DNA of 64,000 nt from an uncultured Myxococcales bacterium. Lineage in GTDB: Bacteria > Myxococcota > Myxococcia > Myxococcales > Myxococcaceae. Location: the NCBI GenBank assembly GCA_937980205.1, contig CALJKW010000030.1, positions 140,104 to 204,103 on the forward strand, written 5' to 3'. A program made the translations under genes and the position numbers. Shown here piece by piece: positions 33,739-42,097 of the stretch (position 1 is its first letter; each line of letters begins with the position of its first letter). The notes under the pieces were generated by a model, which was given only the letters and a program-made list of their open reading frames with translations, was not told the DNA's origin and searched no databases.

Positions 33739-34445
33739 GGCTCGCCCGCCTTCTTCTTCGGCGGCGCGTCGATCGGCGCGCGGTCGTAGGTGCGCTGGCC
33801 GATCGGCACCACGAAGCCCCGGCCCTTCTTCAAGATGACGCCGACCGGGCAGACGCCCACCGCGGCGTCGGTCGCCGCGAGCGGCGTGTCGGCGAGCCGG
33901 CCCGACTCGGAGCTCACGATGAGGTGCTTCCCGATGCCGCGGCCGCCGAGCGCGAAGACGTGCTTGCCGTCGATCTCCGCGGAGGCGCGCACGCAGAGCT
34001 CGCAGAGGATGCAGCGGTTGAAGTCGAGCAGCACCTCGGGGTGCGAGGCGTCGAGCGGCCGGTCGGGGAACAGCTGAGGGAAGTCGAGCGACCGCACCTC
34101 GAGCGCGTAGCCGACCGCCTGCAGCTTGCAGTCTCCGCTCTTCTCGCACGAGGGGCAGAAGTGGTTGCCCTCGACGAACAGCAGCTGCACGAGGCCCTGG
34201 CGCAGCTCGCGCACCTCCGCCGTCTCGCTCTCGACCTCGAGGCCCTCGCGCGCCGGCAGCGTGCACGACGCGGCCATGCGCCCGCCCGCCTTCACCGTGC
34301 AGACGCGGCAGCTGCCGTGCGGCTCGAACCGCGGGTGCGCGCACAGGTGGGGGATGTAGCGGCCCGCGTCGAGCGCGGCCTGCAAGACGGTCTGCCCCTC
34401 GCGGAAGGGGACGTCGGCGCCGTCGAGCAGGAACGTGCGGCTCAT
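33735..34445 (-). CDS. hoxU: Diaphorase small subunit HoxU
   Basis: 236 residues, NuoG-like ferredoxin protein. 2Fe-2S ligands Cys35, 46, 49 and 61; the 4Fe-4S site with His95, Cys97, Cys100 and Cys106 (HFCPSCEKSGDC); and CILCELC plus CPVG (Cys145, 148, 151, 199) for another 4Fe-4S. Carries electrons between HoxF and the hydrogenase half. Overlaps hoxF by 4 bases. Confidence 0.95.
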   Translation of the reverse strand: MSRTFLLDGADVPFREGQTVLQAALDAGRYIPHLCAHPRFEPHGSCRVCTVKAGGRMAASCTLPAREGLEVESETAEVRELRQGLVQLLFVEGNHFCPSCEKSGDCKLQAVGYALEVRSLDFPQLFPDRPLDASHPEVLLDFNRCILCELCVRASAEIDGKHVFALGGRGIGKHLIVSSESGRLADTPLAATDAAVGVCPVGVILKKGRGFVVPIGQRTYDRAPIDAPPKKKAGEP

Positions 34446-36211
34446 GGGTCCTCCAGGTGGGCGTGCTCGTCGTCGCGGCCGGTGAGCTCGCGCGCCGGCG
34501 CCAGCGCCTCGTCGAGCTCGAACGTCGGCCGGAACTCGAGCGACGACAGCTTCCGCTCGAGCGTCGGCTTGAACTTCTCGTGCAGCTGCAGGAACGGCCG
34601 GCCCGCCGTGGCGCCGAGCCCGCAGTGGCTGGCGTCGCGCATCAGCGCGCACAGGCGCAGCGCGAGCCGCACGTCGCGCCGCGTGCCGCGCCCCGCGGCG
34701 AGCGCGTCGACCGCGGCCTTCAGCTGCGTGGTGCCGACGCGGCAGGGCGTGCAGAAGCCGCAGCTCTCGTGCGCGAAGAACTGCGTGAAGCCCGCGACCA
34801 CGTCGAGCAGGTCGCGGTCGGGGCCGAACACCATGAAGGCCCCGGCGGTCGGCAGGTCCTCGAAGCAGAGCCGGCGCTCGAGCTCCCGCGGCGCGAGCAG
34901 CGTGCCCGAGGGGCCGCCGACCTGCACCGCCTGAACGGGGCTGACCGCGCCGCACGCGTCGAGCAGCTCGCGGACCGTGGCGCCCATCGGCAGCTCGTAG
35001 AGGCCCGGCCGCTCGCAGTCGCCCGACACCGAGTGCACGCGGGTGCCGGTGGAGGCGGGCGTGCCGACCTCGGCGAAGCGGGCCCCGCCGAGGAGCGCGA
35101 CGTGCGCGACCGAGGCGAACGTCTCGACGTTGTTCACCACGGTCGGCCGCTGCAGGTAGCCGTGCGTGACCGGGTAGGGCGGCCGGTTGCGCGGGATGCC
35201 GCGGCGGCCCTCGAGCGACTCGAGCAGCGCAGACTCCTCGCCGCAGACGTAGGCGCCGGCGCCGAGGTGCACCTCGACGTCGAAGTCGAAGCCGGTGCGG
35301 CCGAGCACGTCGCGCCCGAGCAGGTGGCGTGCGCGGCGCTCGGCGAGCGCGGCGTCGATGGCCGGCGCGAGGAAGAGGTACTCGCCGCGCAGGTAGATGA
35401 AGCCGTGCTGCGCGCCGATGGTCCAGGCCGCGACGGTCATGCCGTCGAGCACCGCGTCGAGCTGGCGCCGGAGCAGGGTGCGGTCCTTGAACGTCCCCGG
35501 CTCGCCCTCGTCGGCGTTGCAGACGACGAAGCGCGTGGGGCCGGGAGCGTCGTGCGCGGCGCGCCACTTGTCGTGCGTCGAGAAGCCGGCGCCGCCCCGG
35601 CCGCGGAGCTTCGACAGCTTGAGCTCGTGGAGCATCTCGCCCGGGGTCCGCGCGAGGGCGGCGCGCACGGCGGCGCCCGGCTCGAGCCGCGCGCCGAGGA
35701 GCAGGCCGGCCCGCTGAATGGGCTCGTCGACGTGGAACAGCTCGGCCGGCCAGCGGTCGAGCGGCGCGCCCTGGGCGATGAGCGCGGCGACGGCGTCGAT
35801 GCGCTGCGGCGTGAGGCGGGCAATCGCGAGGCCGTTCACCAGCAGCGAGGGCGGCTGATCGGCCAGGCCGATGCACGACGTGGTGCCGACGGTGACGCGG
35901 CCGCCGGCGCGCGGGAGGCCGAGCGTGGCGCACAGCCGGGCGCGCAGCTCGGGCCCGCCGCAGAAGCGCTCGATGACGTTGTCGGCGAACAGCACCTGGT
36001 AGTCGCTCTGGGGCCGGACGCCGAGGAAGGCGTAGAACGTGGCGACGCCTTCGACGCGCGCGCGCGGCAGCGAGAGGCGGCGCGCGAGCTCGGTGATGAC
36101 CTCGGGCGAGATGCAGCCTTGGGCAGCGTGGACGTCGCGGAGCAGCTGCACGAGCCGGGTCGGGTCGCGGCGGTGGCGCAGCAGCAGCGGGGCCAGGTCG
36201 AGCGGAGGCAC
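34442..36211 (-). CDS. hoxF: Diaphorase large subunit HoxF with fused NuoE-like domain
   Basis: 589 residues from GTG at 36211. Residues 1-145 are NuoE/HoxE-like, but the 2Fe-2S site is damaged: the usual Cys-Ile-Gly-x-Cys reads CIGLA (Cys113, Ala117). The NuoF part is intact: FMN/NADH segment GRGGAGF (204-210), CNADEGEPGTFKDR, GAGAYVCGEESALLESLEG, and the N3-type cluster Cys484, 487, 490 and 530 (ESCGFCTPC). It oxidises or reduces NAD(H). The start follows the palindromic repeat at 36257-36330; a separate hoxE gene is absent. Confidence 0.93.
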   Translation of the reverse strand: MPPLDLAPLLLRHRRDPTRLVQLLRDVHAAQGCISPEVITELARRLSLPRARVEGVATFYAFLGVRPQSDYQVLFADNVIERFCGGPELRARLCATLGLPRAGGRVTVGTTSCIGLADQPPSLLVNGLAIARLTPQRIDAVAALIAQGAPLDRWPAELFHVDEPIQRAGLLLGARLEPGAAVRAALARTPGEMLHELKLSKLRGRGGAGFSTHDKWRAAHDAPGPTRFVVCNADEGEPGTFKDRTLLRRQLDAVLDGMTVAAWTIGAQHGFIYLRGEYLFLAPAIDAALAERRARHLLGRDVLGRTGFDFDVEVHLGAGAYVCGEESALLESLEGRRGIPRNRPPYPVTHGYLQRPTVVNNVETFASVAHVALLGGARFAEVGTPASTGTRVHSVSGDCERPGLYELPMGATVRELLDACGAVSPVQAVQVGGPSGTLLAPRELERRLCFEDLPTAGAFMVFGPDRDLLDVVAGFTQFFAHESCGFCTPCRVGTTQLKAAVDALAAGRGTRRDVRLALRLCALMRDASHCGLGATAGRPFLQLHEKFKPTLERKLSSLEFRPTFELDEALAPARELTGRDDEHAHLEDP

Positions 36212-36256
36212 GGGCCCTACCGCCGTTTCACGCCGTGTGCCACCCGCTCGGGCGTT

Positions 36257-36330
36257 GCGCAGAAAAGGGGACAGTCCCCATTTCAGGCGCCACCGTTGCG
36301 CGGAAATGGGGACTGTCCCCATTTTTGCGC
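36257..36330. repeat. GGGGACAGTCCCC palindrome pair
   Basis: Two head-to-head palindromes, 36263-36283 (centre GGGGAC-A-GTCCCC) and 36304-36326 (GGGGAC-T-GTCCCC), bounded by GCGCA and TGCGC, so the whole can fold as one long hairpin. It encodes the last residues of the hybD-type protease and separates it from hoxF. It resembles the widespread GGGGACTGTCCCC repeats that occur in many proteobacterial genomes. Confidence 0.85.
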
Positions 36331-36780
36331 GACGAGCTCGGCGACGACCTGCTCGCACAGCTCGGGCAGCCGGGCGGCGACCTCGGGCGAGAGCGTGAGG
36401 TCGAGGGTGAGCCTGGCCGGCTCGACGCCGTAGAGCACCACGTGCTTCGGCGCCCGGCCGAGCAGCGTCAGCGTCGCGAGCAGGTCGGAGATGCCCACCT
36501 GGTGCGGCGACAGCTTCGTGGTGAACGCCGACGGCACCGCGGCGCCCTCGAGGCGCACGAGCGCGGCGGGCTCGCGGCCGGCCGTCACCGCGTCGATGAC
36601 GATGAGGTGATCGAGGTCCTCCAGGTCGCCGAGCAGCTCCTGGGTCGACGTCCCTCCGTCGACCAGCCGCACGCCGTCGGGGAACGTCCACCGCCGCTCC
36701 AGCTCCGCGATCGCGTGCACGCCGACGCCCTCGTCGCTCATCAGCACGTTGCCGACGCCGAGGACGACGACTCCGCTCAC
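36283..36780 (-). CDS. hybD: [NiFe] hydrogenase maturation protease (HybD type)
   Basis: 165 residues from GTG at 36780, overlapping hybC by 4 bases. VLGVGNVLMSDEGVGVHAI with Glu17, IVIDAVTAGREP, and SPHQVGISDLL with His93 are the nickel-binding and catalytic-site motifs. Removes the tail of the uptake-hydrogenase large subunit. The last about 14 residues (KWGQSPFPRNGGA) are encoded by the palindromic repeat at 36257-36330, so the natural C-terminus has been replaced; the active site lies well before this. Confidence 0.92.
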   Translation of the reverse strand: MSGVVVLGVGNVLMSDEGVGVHAIAELERRWTFPDGVRLVDGGTSTQELLGDLEDLDHLIVIDAVTAGREPAALVRLEGAAVPSAFTTKLSPHQVGISDLLATLTLLGRAPKHVVLYGVEPARLTLDLTLSPEVAARLPELCEQVVAELVAQKWGQSPFPRNGGA

Positions 36781-38483
36781 AGCGCCCTCACCTTGACGAT
36801 GGGCCGCTTCGTCACGTCGGTGAGGTGCACCGCGCACGCGAGGCACGGGTCGAACGAGTGGATCGTGCGCAGCACCTCGAGCGGGCGCTCGGGGTCCGCC
36901 AGCGGCGTGCCCACCAGCGACGCCTCGTACGGCCCCGCCTGGTCGCTCTCGTTGCGCGGCGCCGCGTTCCACGTCGTCGGCACCACGGCCTGGTAGTTCT
37001 TGATGACGCCGTTCTCGATGACGATCCAGTGCGAGAGCAGGCCGCGCGGCGCCTCGTGGAAGCCGAAGCCCTGCACCTCGCCCTTGGGGAAGCTCGGCGC
37101 GTTGAACGTCGCGACGTCGCCCTTCGAGATGTTGTCGAGCAGCAGCTTCCACTGCGACTCCAGCACCTCGACGTTGCGCTGGCACATCACCGCGCGCGCG
37201 CCGTGGCGCCCCAGCGTCGAGTGCAGCCCCTCGAGCGGCACCTTCACCTTGCCGACCGCCTCGACGAGCGCGAGCAGCTTCTCGAGGTGCCGCGTGATGG
37301 GCACGTCCTTCGCGGCGACCGCGGCGAGCACGCGCGCGAGCGGGCCGACCTGCGCGGGCTCTCCGCCGAACGTGGGGCTCTTCACCCACGAGTATTTCCC
37401 GTCGGCCTGGAAGTCCGTGTACTGCGCGTTCGTCTCGCCGCGGTACGGGTGCAGCGGGCCCTTGCCGCCCTGGTACCACGAGTGCTTCACGCTCTCGGCG
37501 ACGCTCTCGCGCAGGTACGGGTCGCCGAACTTCACGATCGGCTTGAACGTCTCGAGCTTCCCGCCCGCGATGAAGCCGCCCGGCGTCTCGAACTGCGTGC
37601 CCTGCTCGTCGAGCGGGAAGTCGGGGCACGCGAGGTAGTTGGTGACGCCTTTCCCGTAGGTCGTCCACTCCGGGTAGAAGGCGGCCACCGCGGCGACGTC
37701 GACGAAGTAGACGTCGTTCACGAACGCCTTCACCGCGTCGATGTACTCCTTGATGGCGAGCAGCCGCTCGACGCTGAGCACCGACTGGCTGTTGAGCGCG
37801 ATCGCGTTCGCGACGCCGCCGACGGCGACGTTCTGGATGTGCGGCGTCTTGCTGCCGAGGATCGCGACGATCTTGTTCGCCTTGCGCTGCACGTCGAGCG
37901 CCTGCAGGTAGTGCGCGACGGCGAGCAGGTTCACCTCGGGCGGCAGCTTCATCGCCGGGTGGCCCCAGTAGCCGTTCGCGAAGATGCCGAGCTGGCCCGA
38001 CGCGACGAGCCCCTTCAGCCGCTCGTGCACCGCCTTCATCTCGTTGACGCCGTTGCCGGGCCAGCTCGAGAGGCTCTCGCCGAGCTGCGAGGTCTTCACC
38101 GGGTCCGCCTTCAGCGCGCTGACCACGTCGACCCAGTCGAGCGCGCTCAGGTGGTAGAAGTGCACGATCTCGTCGTGCACCGCGTGCGCCGCGATCATCA
38201 GGTTGCGGATGTACTGGGCGTTCTTCGGCACCGGCAGGTCGAGCGCGTTCTCGACCGCGCGCACCGACGCGATCGCGTGAACCGTGGTGCAGACGCCGCA
38301 GAACCGCTGCGTGATGGCCCACGCGTCACGCGGGTCGCGCCCCAGCAGGATCTGCTCGACGCCGCGCCACATCGTGCCCGAGGCCCACGCGGCGCTGACC
38401 TTGTTGTCCGCGCCGACCTCGCAGTCGATGCGCAGGTGCCCTTCGATGCGCGTGATGGGGTCGATGGTGATCCGCTTGCTCAT
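36777..38483 (-). CDS. hybC: Uptake [NiFe] hydrogenase large subunit HybC
   Basis: 568 residues, typical of group 1 large subunits. Nickel ligands FCGVCTTVHA (Cys62, Cys65) and DPCLACAVH (Cys547, Cys550); the 15-residue tail after His553 is the protease target. Sequence and neighbours (hybO, hybA, hybB) match the Hyb-type group 1c enzyme that oxidises H2 at the periplasmic side of the membrane. Four bases separate its start from the hybB stop. Confidence 0.95.
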   Translation of the reverse strand: MSKRITIDPITRIEGHLRIDCEVGADNKVSAAWASGTMWRGVEQILLGRDPRDAWAITQRFCGVCTTVHAIASVRAVENALDLPVPKNAQYIRNLMIAAHAVHDEIVHFYHLSALDWVDVVSALKADPVKTSQLGESLSSWPGNGVNEMKAVHERLKGLVASGQLGIFANGYWGHPAMKLPPEVNLLAVAHYLQALDVQRKANKIVAILGSKTPHIQNVAVGGVANAIALNSQSVLSVERLLAIKEYIDAVKAFVNDVYFVDVAAVAAFYPEWTTYGKGVTNYLACPDFPLDEQGTQFETPGGFIAGGKLETFKPIVKFGDPYLRESVAESVKHSWYQGGKGPLHPYRGETNAQYTDFQADGKYSWVKSPTFGGEPAQVGPLARVLAAVAAKDVPITRHLEKLLALVEAVGKVKVPLEGLHSTLGRHGARAVMCQRNVEVLESQWKLLLDNISKGDVATFNAPSFPKGEVQGFGFHEAPRGLLSHWIVIENGVIKNYQAVVPTTWNAAPRNESDQAGPYEASLVGTPLADPERPLEVLRTIHSFDPCLACAVHLTDVTKRPIVKVRAL

Positions 38484-38487
38484 GGCT

Positions 38488-39633
38488 TCACGTCCTCTCT
38501 GCCGCGGGCAGGATGGGCAACAGGCGCACCGCGACGATGATCCCCAGCACCTCGAACGAGATGAGGCCCACCGTGACGATCAGCTCGCCGAGCGAGGGGA
38601 AGTACGACCAGCCGGCTCCGGTCTGGTACGCGATGAGGAACGCCGAGAGCCGGTACACGATGCCGCCCAGCGCCATCGCCATCGCCGAGAGGAAGAGGTA
38701 CTTCGCTTTCGCCGCGTTCTTCTTCGACGCGAGCAGCCACAGCGGCACCGAGAACAGCGCGTTCTCGAGCCAGAACGTGAGCATCGGCAGCGAAGGCGTG
38801 AGCGCCTCGCGGAGCGCGCCGCGGTAGGCGACGTCGGCCAGGCGCACGGCGAGGAACGCGCCCATCAGCACGCGGCCGATGGCGAGGAGCTTCGAGAGGA
38901 TCTCCTTCTCGAACGGCCGGCGCAGGCCGACCGACGACACCGCGGCCTCGATGGTGACCGCGGCGTAGCCCATGCCGATGGTCGAGGTGAGGAAGAGCAG
39001 CGGCAAGATGTGCGACTGGTAGAGCGGGTGCACCTGCGGCCCGAACACGACGAGCAGCGTGCCGAGCGACGACTGGTGCATCGTGGGGAGCAGCACGCCG
39101 ATCGCGACGAAGACGAACAGCACGCGCTCGAGCCGGCGGCGGGCGTTCTGCCAGTGCAGCCGCTCCAGCACGACGGGGAGCAGCTCGATCATCAAGATGA
39201 CGATGTACGCCATGATGCAGACCGCCACCTCGAACAGCACCGAGTTGGGCTGCGCGTACGTCGGCCAGAAGATGTGCCAGAAGTCCCACCAGCGGCCGAG
39301 GTCGACGAACACCGAGAAGCCGGCCTGCAGGTAGCCGAGCAGCGCGGCGAGCAGGGCGGGGCGGATGAGCGGGTGGTACTGCCCGCGGTTCAAGATGTAG
39401 ACGAGCAGCGCGGTCGAGAAGCCGCCGCCGGCCAGCGCCGTGCCGATCGTGACGTCCCACGCGATCCACAGGCCCCACGGGTAGCCGTTGTTCAGGTTCG
39501 TGACCGCGCCGAGCCCGTAGACCAGGCGCAGCACGAGCACGGCGCCCATCGCCACCATGAGGCCGGCCAGCACCACCGTCGTCTTCGTGACGAGCCTGCC
39601 GCCGACCGGAGCCGCCGCCGCGTGCGCGCTCAC
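38488..39633 (-). CDS. hybB: Integral membrane hydrogenase subunit HybB (NrfD/PsrC family)
   Basis: 381 residues with about ten membrane helices and no cofactor motif. NNGYPWGLWIAWDV, ALAGGGFSTALLVYI and FLLTSTIGMGYAAV-type segments match HybB. Passes electrons from the HybOCA complex to menaquinone. Overlaps hybA by 4 bases. Confidence 0.93.
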   Translation of the reverse strand: MSAHAAAAPVGGRLVTKTTVVLAGLMVAMGAVLVLRLVYGLGAVTNLNNGYPWGLWIAWDVTIGTALAGGGFSTALLVYILNRGQYHPLIRPALLAALLGYLQAGFSVFVDLGRWWDFWHIFWPTYAQPNSVLFEVAVCIMAYIVILMIELLPVVLERLHWQNARRRLERVLFVFVAIGVLLPTMHQSSLGTLLVVFGPQVHPLYQSHILPLLFLTSTIGMGYAAVTIEAAVSSVGLRRPFEKEILSKLLAIGRVLMGAFLAVRLADVAYRGALREALTPSLPMLTFWLENALFSVPLWLLASKKNAAKAKYLFLSAMAMALGGIVYRLSAFLIAYQTGAGWSYFPSLGELIVTVGLISFEVLGIIVAVRLLPILPAAERT

Positions 39634-40724
39634 GGCTTCTCCTCCCGAGGCTTCGCGTCCGGGTCATGCTCCGGCAGCTCGCTCACGGGGCGCGGCTCGC
39701 GCCCCTGCTCCGCGACGGTCGGGCTGCGCCCGTCGCTGCGCGCGAGCTGCGTCCCCGCCGCGAGCATGTTCCGCCGCGCCGCCGCGACCAGGATGCCGAG
39801 GAACGTCGCCGGCGCGAGGAGGCCGTAATACAGGCCGTGCTGGATCGTCTCCGACAGCGCCGCGGGCGCGACGTCGGGCAGCTCCGGCTTGTCGAGCAGC
39901 TCGAAAGGCACGCCGGAGAGGTGCAGCACCTGAGTGCCGCCGATCTCCTTCTCTCCGTAGACGCGCTTCACGTAGCGGCCGACCTTGCCGACGTAGAAGT
40001 CGTTGCCGCCCAGGCGCCCGCGCGGGAAGCGCGTCGTCGTGCCCGGCGTCAGCGTCTTGCGCCGGTCGATCTCCTTCTTCAGGTCCTTCACCTTGCCGAA
40101 CAGGGTCGCGCCGGTCGGGCACACCGTCGCGCACGCGGCGAACCCGCCCTGCTCGAGGCGGTGCTTGCACAGCTGGCACTTCGAGATGACCGGCTTCGGA
40201 GTGTCGTAGGTGAAGCGCGGCACCCCGAACGGGCACGCGGCGACGCAGTAGCGGCACCCGATGCACGCCTCGGCGTTGTACGAGACGATCCCGTTCACCG
40301 GGTCCTTCGTCATCGCGGAGACCGGGCACGCCGAGACGCACGACGGGTCGGCGCAGTGGTAGCAGCTCTGCTTCGTGAAGGCGTAGCCGTCGGTGACCGC
40401 GTCTTTGTTGAGGCCCGTGCCGTCGCGGTACGCCTTGATGACGTTCAGCGTCTGCCCCGAGATGTCGAGCGGCGCGTCCCACAGCGCGCTCACCTGGCCG
40501 TTCGCCTCGAGCGGCAGCCGCTCCGCCGGCATTCCGTTCGCTTCCTTGCACGCCGGCATGCACGCGCGGCAGCCGATGCAGAGCGTGCCGTCGAAGAGCA
40601 GGCCCAGCGCCTCCTCCGGCACCTTCTTGCTCTCGCGCGCATGGGCGGAAGACGCGCCCACGACGGCGGCGCACGCGGCCGTCTTCGCCGCGAGCTTGAA
40701 GAAGTCGCGACGGTCGATGGTCAT
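39630..40724 (-). CDS. hybA: Hydrogenase ferredoxin-type subunit HybA
   Basis: 364 residues. Tat signal with RRDFFK (5-10). Four 4Fe-4S cluster motifs: CIGCRACMPACKE, CYHCADPSCVSACP, CIGCRYCVAACPFG, and CQLCKHRLEQGGFAACATVCP. A C-terminal membrane anchor (HGLYYGLLAPATFLGILVAAA) precedes a charged tail. Links HybO to HybB. Overlaps hybO by 4 bases. Confidence 0.94.
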   Translation of the reverse strand: MTIDRRDFFKLAAKTAACAAVVGASSAHARESKKVPEEALGLLFDGTLCIGCRACMPACKEANGMPAERLPLEANGQVSALWDAPLDISGQTLNVIKAYRDGTGLNKDAVTDGYAFTKQSCYHCADPSCVSACPVSAMTKDPVNGIVSYNAEACIGCRYCVAACPFGVPRFTYDTPKPVISKCQLCKHRLEQGGFAACATVCPTGATLFGKVKDLKKEIDRRKTLTPGTTTRFPRGRLGGNDFYVGKVGRYVKRVYGEKEIGGTQVLHLSGVPFELLDKPELPDVAPAALSETIQHGLYYGLLAPATFLGILVAAARRNMLAAGTQLARSDGRSPTVAEQGREPRPVSELPEHDPDAKPREEKP

Positions 40725-41896
40725 TGCGGCCCCTTCTTCGAGGAGGCCTCTTCGTCCTTCTTCCCCAGCTTGTCGGCGAGCTTGAGGCCGGCGCCGATGG
40801 CGAGGCCGCCGAGCACCGCCGCCGTGCCGGCGGTGACCGCGTTGGCGCCCACGCCCTGGGGCTCTGCGGGCCGCGCGAACTGCACCGGCGGCGTCACCGT
40901 CTTGAGCTCGGCCAGCGCGTGAATGGGCTTGGTGAAGCCGACGCCCTCTTCGGTGCAGCCGATGCACGGGTGCCCGGTGCCGACCGGCCAGGCGCCCGCG
41001 CCGCAGTCGTTGAAGAGCAGCTGGGGGCAGTTCGCGTAGGTCTCGGGCCCCTTGCAGCCGAGCTTGTAGAGGCACCAGCCCTGGCGGTGGCCCTCGTCGC
41101 CGAACTGCAGCGCGAAGCGGCCGGCGTCGAAGTGCGCGCGGCGCTCGCAGTTCTCGTGAATGAGGCGCCCGTACGCGAACTTCGGCCGGCCCTTCGCGTC
41201 GAGCTCGGGCAGCGCGCCGAAGGTGAGGAAGTGCACGACGGTCGAGAGGAAGTTGTACGGGTTGGGCGGGCAGCCGGGGATCGACACGACCGGCTTGCCG
41301 AGCACCGTCGCCGCCGAGCTCGCGCCCGTCGGGTTCGGAGCCGTCGCCGGCATGCCGCCCCACGACGCGCAGCTGCCGATCGAGATGACGGCAGCGGCGT
41401 CGGCGGCGACCTCCTTCACCATGTCGACGGCCGTCTGCCCGCCGACCTTGCAGTAGATGCCGTTCTCCTTCGTGGGGATCGCGCCCTCGACGACGAGGAT
41501 GTATTTGCCCTTGTTGGCGGCCATGGCCGCCTTGCGCGCCTCTTCGACCTGGTGGCCGGCCGCGGCCATCAACGTCTCGTGGTAGTCGAGGCTGACGAGC
41601 TCGAGGATGAGCTTCTCGAGCGTGGGGTGCTCCGCGCGCAGCAGGCTCTCGGTGCAGCCGGTGCACTCCTGGAACTGGAGCCAGATGACGCTCGGTCGCT
41701 TCGACTGCGTCATCGCGTTCACCACCGCGCCGAGCGCCGAGGACGGCAGCCCCATCGCGGTGACGAGCGTCGCGGCGAACTTCAGGAAGTCGCGGCGGGG
41801 AATTCCGAAGCGGCGCTCGGCGGCTTCGAGCTCGTCGGACCTCTCCATCGACTTCGCGACCCGGCTGGTCTTGAGCCAGAACTCGATGGCTGACAT
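40721..41896 (-). CDS. hybO: Uptake [NiFe] hydrogenase small subunit HybO
   Basis: 391 residues. Tat motif RRDFLKF (34-40). Proximal cluster motif ECTGCTES (Cys78, Cys81), IGSCASWGGM, PGCPPNPYN, then the distal cluster region (HENCERRAHFDAGRF and CLYKLGCKGPETYANCP) and CPCIGCTE-type medial cluster. A C-terminal hydrophobic segment (AGTAAVLGGLAIGAGL) anchors it. The CTGC form, not CTCC, argues against the six-Cys oxygen-tolerant cluster. First gene of the hyb operon, with GAAAGG upstream; the 200 bases ahead of it show no strong promoter. Confidence 0.94.
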   Translation of the reverse strand: MSAIEFWLKTSRVAKSMERSDELEAAERRFGIPRRDFLKFAATLVTAMGLPSSALGAVVNAMTQSKRPSVIWLQFQECTGCTESLLRAEHPTLEKLILELVSLDYHETLMAAAGHQVEEARKAAMAANKGKYILVVEGAIPTKENGIYCKVGGQTAVDMVKEVAADAAAVISIGSCASWGGMPATAPNPTGASSAATVLGKPVVSIPGCPPNPYNFLSTVVHFLTFGALPELDAKGRPKFAYGRLIHENCERRAHFDAGRFALQFGDEGHRQGWCLYKLGCKGPETYANCPQLLFNDCGAGAWPVGTGHPCIGCTEEGVGFTKPIHALAELKTVTPPVQFARPAEPQGVGANAVTAGTAAVLGGLAIGAGLKLADKLGKKDEEASSKKGPQ

Positions 41897-42041
41897 GCGC
41901 GTGCCTTTCGCGAGTGCCTCTTCGAGCAGCGCGCGGGTTCACGGATTGGGCCAGCACGTGTTCAGCAGGGTTGCGCGGAGGTGTGCGGCGCAAAGACAGC
42001 GCGCGGCGCGCGCGACGGCGCAGCGGGTGCAGACGGCACGA

Positions 42042-42078
42042 GGCCAGCGGGCGGATCCACGAGGTCCGCCCGCTGGCC
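42042..42078 (-). terminator. Perfect 14-bp hairpin downstream of TPR lipoprotein
   Basis: 42042-42055 (GGCCAGCGGGCGGA) pairs perfectly with 42065-42078 across a 9-base loop. It begins 20 bases past the stop of the TPR lipoprotein and lies about 145 bases ahead of hybO on the same strand, so it should separate the two transcripts. No T run. Confidence 0.5.
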
Positions 42079-42097
42079 GCGTCTCGACGTCGCTGCT

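Noticed and set aside
40721..41896. Oxygen-tolerant (group 1d) hydrogenase
   Set aside because: The small subunit has CTGC where the six-Cys proximal cluster needs CTCC, and hybA/hybB neighbours fit group 1c.
41938..41953. Sigma-54 promoter for the hyb operon (minus strand TGGCCC-N5-GTGA)
   Set aside because: The essential -12 GC is missing.
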